The position numbers and the translations under genes were made by a program. Shown one piece after another: positions 61,040 through 64,000 of a DNA stretch of 64,000 nt (its first letter is position 1; each line of letters starts with the position of its first letter). This stretch comes from Myxococcales bacterium (GTDB lineage Bacteria > Myxococcota_A > Polyangia > Polyangiales > Polyangiaceae): positions 53,409 to 117,408 of the forward strand of contig JACPVJ010000025.1 in NCBI GenBank assembly GCA_016191785.1. The letters run 5' to 3'. Below the pieces are notes generated by a model that saw only the letters and a program-made list of their open reading frames with translations, was not told the origin of the DNA and did not search any database.

Positions 61040-62113
61040 ATGCACGTCGAGCGGCTCTCGATGCTGGCGCGAGCGCGAATTCCGCTTTCCCGGCGAGCGC
61101 TCCGCGCGGTGCTGAGCACGACCGCGCTCGGCGACTGGCTCGCGCGGAGCCGGCGCGACGAGGTTCAGGGCCGCACTCTCGCCCCCGACCTGGCGGCAGT
61201 GCTCCGGCTCGACGACCTGACGCACGCGAGCCAGCTCCGCGGCCACTCGCCGGCCCGGGCACGGCTTCGCTTGGCCGAGCAGATCGCGATCGTCGACGGG
61301 CCGCCGCCGGCGGGGGTGGCGACGCGCGATCTGACGTTCGTCGGCCCGGCGAGCGATCTCGCCCTGCGAGTCTACGAGCCCGATGGCGTTCCCGAGCCCG
61401 CACCGGCCATCGTGTACATCCACGGGGGCGGCTTCGTGACGTGCAGCGTCGCGACCCACGACGGGTTCTGCCGCCGCTTGGCGCTCGGCGCCCGCGCGAA
61501 GGTGTTTTCCCTCGACTACCGGCTCGCGCCTGAGCACCCCTACCCCGCCGCGGTCGACGACGCGCTGGCGGGCTTTCGGTGGGTGGCCGAGCACGCAGAG
61601 CGCCTGGGCGCCGACCCGCGACGCGTCGGCGTCGCGGGCGACAGCGCGGGTGGCAACTTGTCCGCAGTGGTCTCGAGGCTCGCGCATGGCGATCCCACTC
61701 CGCCCGCGCTCGCGGTGCTCTTCTATCCAGCCACCGATGCCACCTGCTCCCTTCCTTCGCACCAGTCCCTCGGTGATCGGTACTTCCTGACGCGCGACAA
61801 CATCGCCTGGTACTACGACCACTACGCTCCGCCAGGGGTGAATCGCCGAAAGCCGGACGTCTCACCCTTGTATGCGGATCCGTCCGGTGCGTGCCGCACG
61901 ATGATCTACGTGTGCGGGTTCGATCCGCTCCGAGACGAAGGCGTGGCCTATGCCGAGAAGCTGCGGGCCGCCGGGGTACCCGTCGAGCTCGAGGAGCTTC
62001 CGGGCCAGATCCACGGTTTTCTGCTGATGTCCGAGGTGCCCTCGTCGCGCGCGGCCACCACACGAATCGCTGCACGGATCGGCGAGGCGCTGCGCACCGA
62101 CCGGCTCGGGTGA
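61040..62113 (+). CDS. Alpha/beta hydrolase of the hormone-sensitive-lipase family
   Basis: 357 residues from the ATG at 61040. Family IV esterase motifs: oxyanion HGGGF in AIVYIHGGGFVTCSVATHDG, LDYRLAPEHPYPAAVDD, nucleophile elbow GVAGDSAGGNLSAVV, acid in CGFDPLRDEGVAYAEKL, and catalytic His in LPGQIHGFLLM. Length and order are normal. Probably cytoplasmic, hydrolysing short-chain esters. Divergent from the propeller lipoprotein, 74 bases apart. Confidence 0.93.
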   Translation: MHVERLSMLARARIPLSRRALRAVLSTTALGDWLARSRRDEVQGRTLAPDLAAVLRLDDLTHASQLRGHSPARARLRLAEQIAIVDGPPPAGVATRDLTFVGPASDLALRVYEPDGVPEPAPAIVYIHGGGFVTCSVATHDGFCRRLALGARAKVFSLDYRLAPEHPYPAAVDDALAGFRWVAEHAERLGADPRRVGVAGDSAGGNLSAVVSRLAHGDPTPPALAVLFYPATDATCSLPSHQSLGDRYFLTRDNIAWYYDHYAPPGVNRRKPDVSPLYADPSGACRTMIYVCGFDPLRDEGVAYAEKLRAAGVPVELEELPGQIHGFLLMSEVPSSRAATTRIAARIGEALRTDRLG

Positions 62114-62208
62114 GGGCGCGCCCCGGGCCGATGGCTTCTCGCTGCGGCCCGCCCGTGCGATGAGGGCAGGCGCGCGAACCCCTTCCCGCCTCCCAACCGA
62201 GACCCCCG

Positions 62209-63162
62209 ATGGCCCACCCCACTTCGACCTTCGTGTTCTATCCCACCGAGATCGACGGTCAGCCCGCCGCGATCGTCGTCGATCTTGCCGCCGAGCCGAC
62301 CCCGACCAACCCCTATTGCATCATCGTGCGCAGCCGCATGCGCGAGCCCGACGCCGAGGGGCTGCGCAGCGAGCGAGAGATGAGCCGACTGCGCGCGGTT
62401 CAAGAAGCGCTCACGCGGCGGCTCGGGCGCTGGGTCGGCGCGAAGTTCGTCGGGTTCTTGGACACTGCGGGCGCGACCCACTTCGCGTTCTACGCCAAGC
62501 GCGCCGCCGATCCGGCCGACATCTTGGCGCACATCGGCAAGCTCGAGGGGTACGTCCCGGAGGTCGCCGTCAGCAATGACCCGGACTGGGCGTTCTTCGT
62601 CGAGCAGCTCTATCCGGACGCCTACGCGCTGCAAGCCATCGTCAACCAGCTGGTGGTCGCGGAGCTCGCCGCCCAGGGCGACCAGCTCGGGGCCAAGCGC
62701 CCGGTCGATCACGCGGCCACCTTCGCGACGAAACGCGCCGCGTCCGCTGCCGCCAAGAAGCTTGCCAAAGCGGGCTACCGGGTGGACGAGCCCGTGACCG
62801 ACGAGGACGATCGGCTCTCGCTCTCGTTTTCTAGGAAGGACGCCCTCGCCGGCGACCGCCCCAACCTGATGTGCTTCGAGATCCTCGACATCGTGCTGCC
62901 GCTGGCCGGACAGTACGAGGGCTGGGGCACGTTGGCCGTGACCCCGCGCACGCCGAGCAAGAAGAAGGCGCCCACCAAGAAGAAGGCGCCCACCAAGAAG
63001 AAGGCGCCCGCCAAGAAGAAGGCGCCCGCCAAGAAGGCGCCCACCAAGAACAAGGCGCCCACCAAGAAGAAGGCGCCCACCAAGAAGGCGCCCACCAAGA
63101 AGGCGCCCACCAAGAAGGCGCCCACCAAGAAGAAGGCGCCCACCAAGAAGAAGGGCGCCTAG
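62209..63162 (+). CDS. DUF695/RraB-like protein with Lys-rich repeat tail
   Basis: 317 residues. Residues ~8-125 resemble DUF695 (FVFYPTEIDGQPAAIVVDLA; FVGFLDTAGATHFAFYAKRA), residues ~125-240 an RraB-like domain (DPDWAFFVEQLYPDAYALQA; KLAKAGYRVDEPVTDEDDRL). RraB inhibits RNase E in E. coli; the fusion is seen in other bacteria. The last ~67 residues are repeats of KKAPTKK type, like bacterial histone-H1-like tails, expected to bind nucleic acid. Its TAG overlaps the stop of the convergent gene at CTAG. Confidence 0.85.
   Translation: MAHPTSTFVFYPTEIDGQPAAIVVDLAAEPTPTNPYCIIVRSRMREPDAEGLRSEREMSRLRAVQEALTRRLGRWVGAKFVGFLDTAGATHFAFYAKRAADPADILAHIGKLEGYVPEVAVSNDPDWAFFVEQLYPDAYALQAIVNQLVVAELAAQGDQLGAKRPVDHAATFATKRAASAAAKKLAKAGYRVDEPVTDEDDRLSLSFSRKDALAGDRPNLMCFEILDIVLPLAGQYEGWGTLAVTPRTPSKKKAPTKKKAPTKKKAPAKKKAPAKKAPTKNKAPTKKKAPTKKAPTKKAPTKKAPTKKKAPTKKKGA
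62957..63159. repeat. Imperfect repeats encoding KKAPTK tail
   Basis: About a dozen units of 15 or 18 bases, based on AAGAAGGCGCCCACC, encode (K)KKAPT with occasional A for T. All changes keep the frame. Such tracts are prone to length change. Confidence 0.85.
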
Positions 63163-63785
63163 TCCCCGAGAGCGCCGAGCCGCCCGGCGGGCTCGGCGGC
63201 TTCGACGGCTTCGACGGCTTCGGCACGAAGGCCTGCAAGGCGGGCGAACCCGCGCCCCAGCTCCGCCTGCAGCGCGGAAATCTCGCGTCGGTCACCGCGT
63301 TCGCGAAGCTCGGCCTCGAGCTCGCGGCACAGGAAGCGCACGCACAGATTCGGCCGATCGCGAACGGCGAGGGAGCAGCCGCTGGGGCCCCGGAAGATGC
63401 AGCCGGCGAGCTCCGCGCGCGGCGGCGTGAGACGGCCCGGCGTGGTGCCCGCGTGCGCTAGCGCGGCGAGCTCGTCGTCGGTGAAGATCTCTTCCGTGCG
63501 CCCGCCACAGCAGTGCCCGCCCGGCCAGTGCCCGAACGGCTCGGGGTGCCCCGCCGCGCAAGCGCTGCACGAGCGGACCGCTCCGAGCGCGGAATCCAGG
63601 CGCTCGCGGAGTCGGCGTAGCTCCTCACCGAGCACGCGCTCCCCGTCACTCGTTGCACCCGCCCGCCGCGCGCATTCGAGCCGCTCGCGCAGCTCGCGCA
63701 GTTGGTCGGCGCGCGCCCGCGGCTGGCGCAGCCGGTCGACCAGGTGGCGGGCAGAGATCAGGACGGTCAAGCTCACGGCCAGCAT
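63159..63785 (-). CDS. YkgJ-like zinc/iron-chelating domain protein
   Basis: 208 residues from the ATG at 63785. An N-terminal helical, Arg/Glu-rich part (~residues 10-65) looks coiled-coil. The centre carries the Cys pattern of YkgJ/Fe-S-oxidoreductase-like proteins: SCSACAAGHPEPFGH, GGHCCGG, then GCIFRGPSGCSLAVRDRPNL and CVRFLC. These cysteines probably bind Zn or Fe. The C-terminus repeats EAVEAVEAAE. The 51-bp repeat array begins 20 bases upstream of the start, in the position of a promoter. Function of the family is not established. Confidence 0.8.
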   Translation of the reverse strand: MLAVSLTVLISARHLVDRLRQPRARADQLRELRERLECARRAGATSDGERVLGEELRRLRERLDSALGAVRSCSACAAGHPEPFGHWPGGHCCGGRTEEIFTDDELAALAHAGTTPGRLTPPRAELAGCIFRGPSGCSLAVRDRPNLCVRFLCRELEAELRERGDRREISALQAELGRGFARLAGLRAEAVEAVEAAEPAGRLGALGD

Positions 63786-63804
63786 CGAGCAGCGCAGCGC
63801 GACG

Positions 63805-64000
63805 CGCAAGGGGCAACGCGCATCGACGTGGTCGGTGTCGCCGTGGACGACAAACGCCACAGGGCAACGCGCTCCGACGTGGTCCCTGTCGCTGTCGGCG
63901 ACAACGGCCACAGGGCAACACGCATCGGCGTGGTCGGTGTCGCCGTGGACGACAAACGCCACAGGGCAACGCGCATCGGCGTGGTCGGTGTCGCCGTGGA
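63805..64000. repeat. Tandem 51-bp repeat array B, continuing past the window
   Basis: Units start at 63805 (diverged), 63856, 63907 and 63958, exactly 51 bases apart, matching array A at 28129-28437 in sequence and orientation. The unit reads GCCACAGGGCAACGCGC and continues with a GTCGG...CGAC inverted-repeat portion. The array is cut by the right edge. Confidence 0.92.

Overview
The window is very GC-rich, densely packed chromosomal DNA from what looks like a Polyangia-type myxobacterium (Myxococcota). The evidence is the many secreted lipoproteins with Gly/Ser/Thr-rich linkers after the lipobox, a membrane-anchored Ser/Thr kinase, a PilZ protein, a TIGR03790-type protein, frequent GTG starts, and codons ending in G or C throughout. 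I see no rRNA, tRNA, CRISPR array, insertion sequence, prophage or plasmid function.

Layout. 1-6 kb: a FecR-like fragment, small lipoproteins, a formylglycine-enzyme-like lipoprotein, a solitary infA, a HAD phosphatase overlapping a GH113-like glycosidase. 6-12 kb: three leftward lipoprotein genes, the largest preceded by 16 perfect copies of a 7-bp repeat. 12-18.6 kb: a leftward set, Ser/Thr kinase, priA, outer-membrane barrel and soluble lytic transglycosylase. 18.6-21.5 kb: tetR/VOC-protein pair and an arsM-marR operon with a visible promoter and operator. 21.5-28 kb: an eight-repeat lipoprotein, then lysC followed by a CoA-disulfide-reductase-like protein lacking its cysteines and two radical-SAM enzymes. 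28.1-28.4 kb: a tandem 51-bp repeat array that reappears at the right edge.

29.6-36 kb: MocA-like nucleotidyltransferase, PilZ protein, membrane transglutaminase-like protein, MFS transporter, and a LysR regulator whose palindrome is shared with an NADP-oxidoreductase gene; a decayed NlpC/P60-like gene lies between those two. 36-40 kb: a NarL-type response regulator and its likely histidine kinase, separated by an AbiEii-like nucleotidyltransferase pair. 42.5-46 kb: molybdenum hydroxylase subunits of the 4-hydroxybenzoyl-CoA reductase type, without a visible [2Fe-2S] subunit, plus a VWA lipoprotein. 46-64 kb: an M23 peptidase, a PGRS-like glycine-rich lipoprotein, surface-repeat and barrel proteins, a degenerate prepilin-peptidase-like membrane protein, a lipoprotein translationally coupled to a B12-binding radical-SAM enzyme, hydrolases, a PEGA protein, more lipoproteins, and a DUF695/RraB protein with a Lys-rich tail.

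The two strongest leads are the heptamer repeat after a well-placed start codon at 12029, which puts a 1192-residue lipoprotein out of frame by one repeat unit (apparent phase-variable switch), and the 51-bp hairpin-bearing repeat arrays lying just upstream of two unrelated leftward genes. Functions are read from motifs by eye; no database search was possible.
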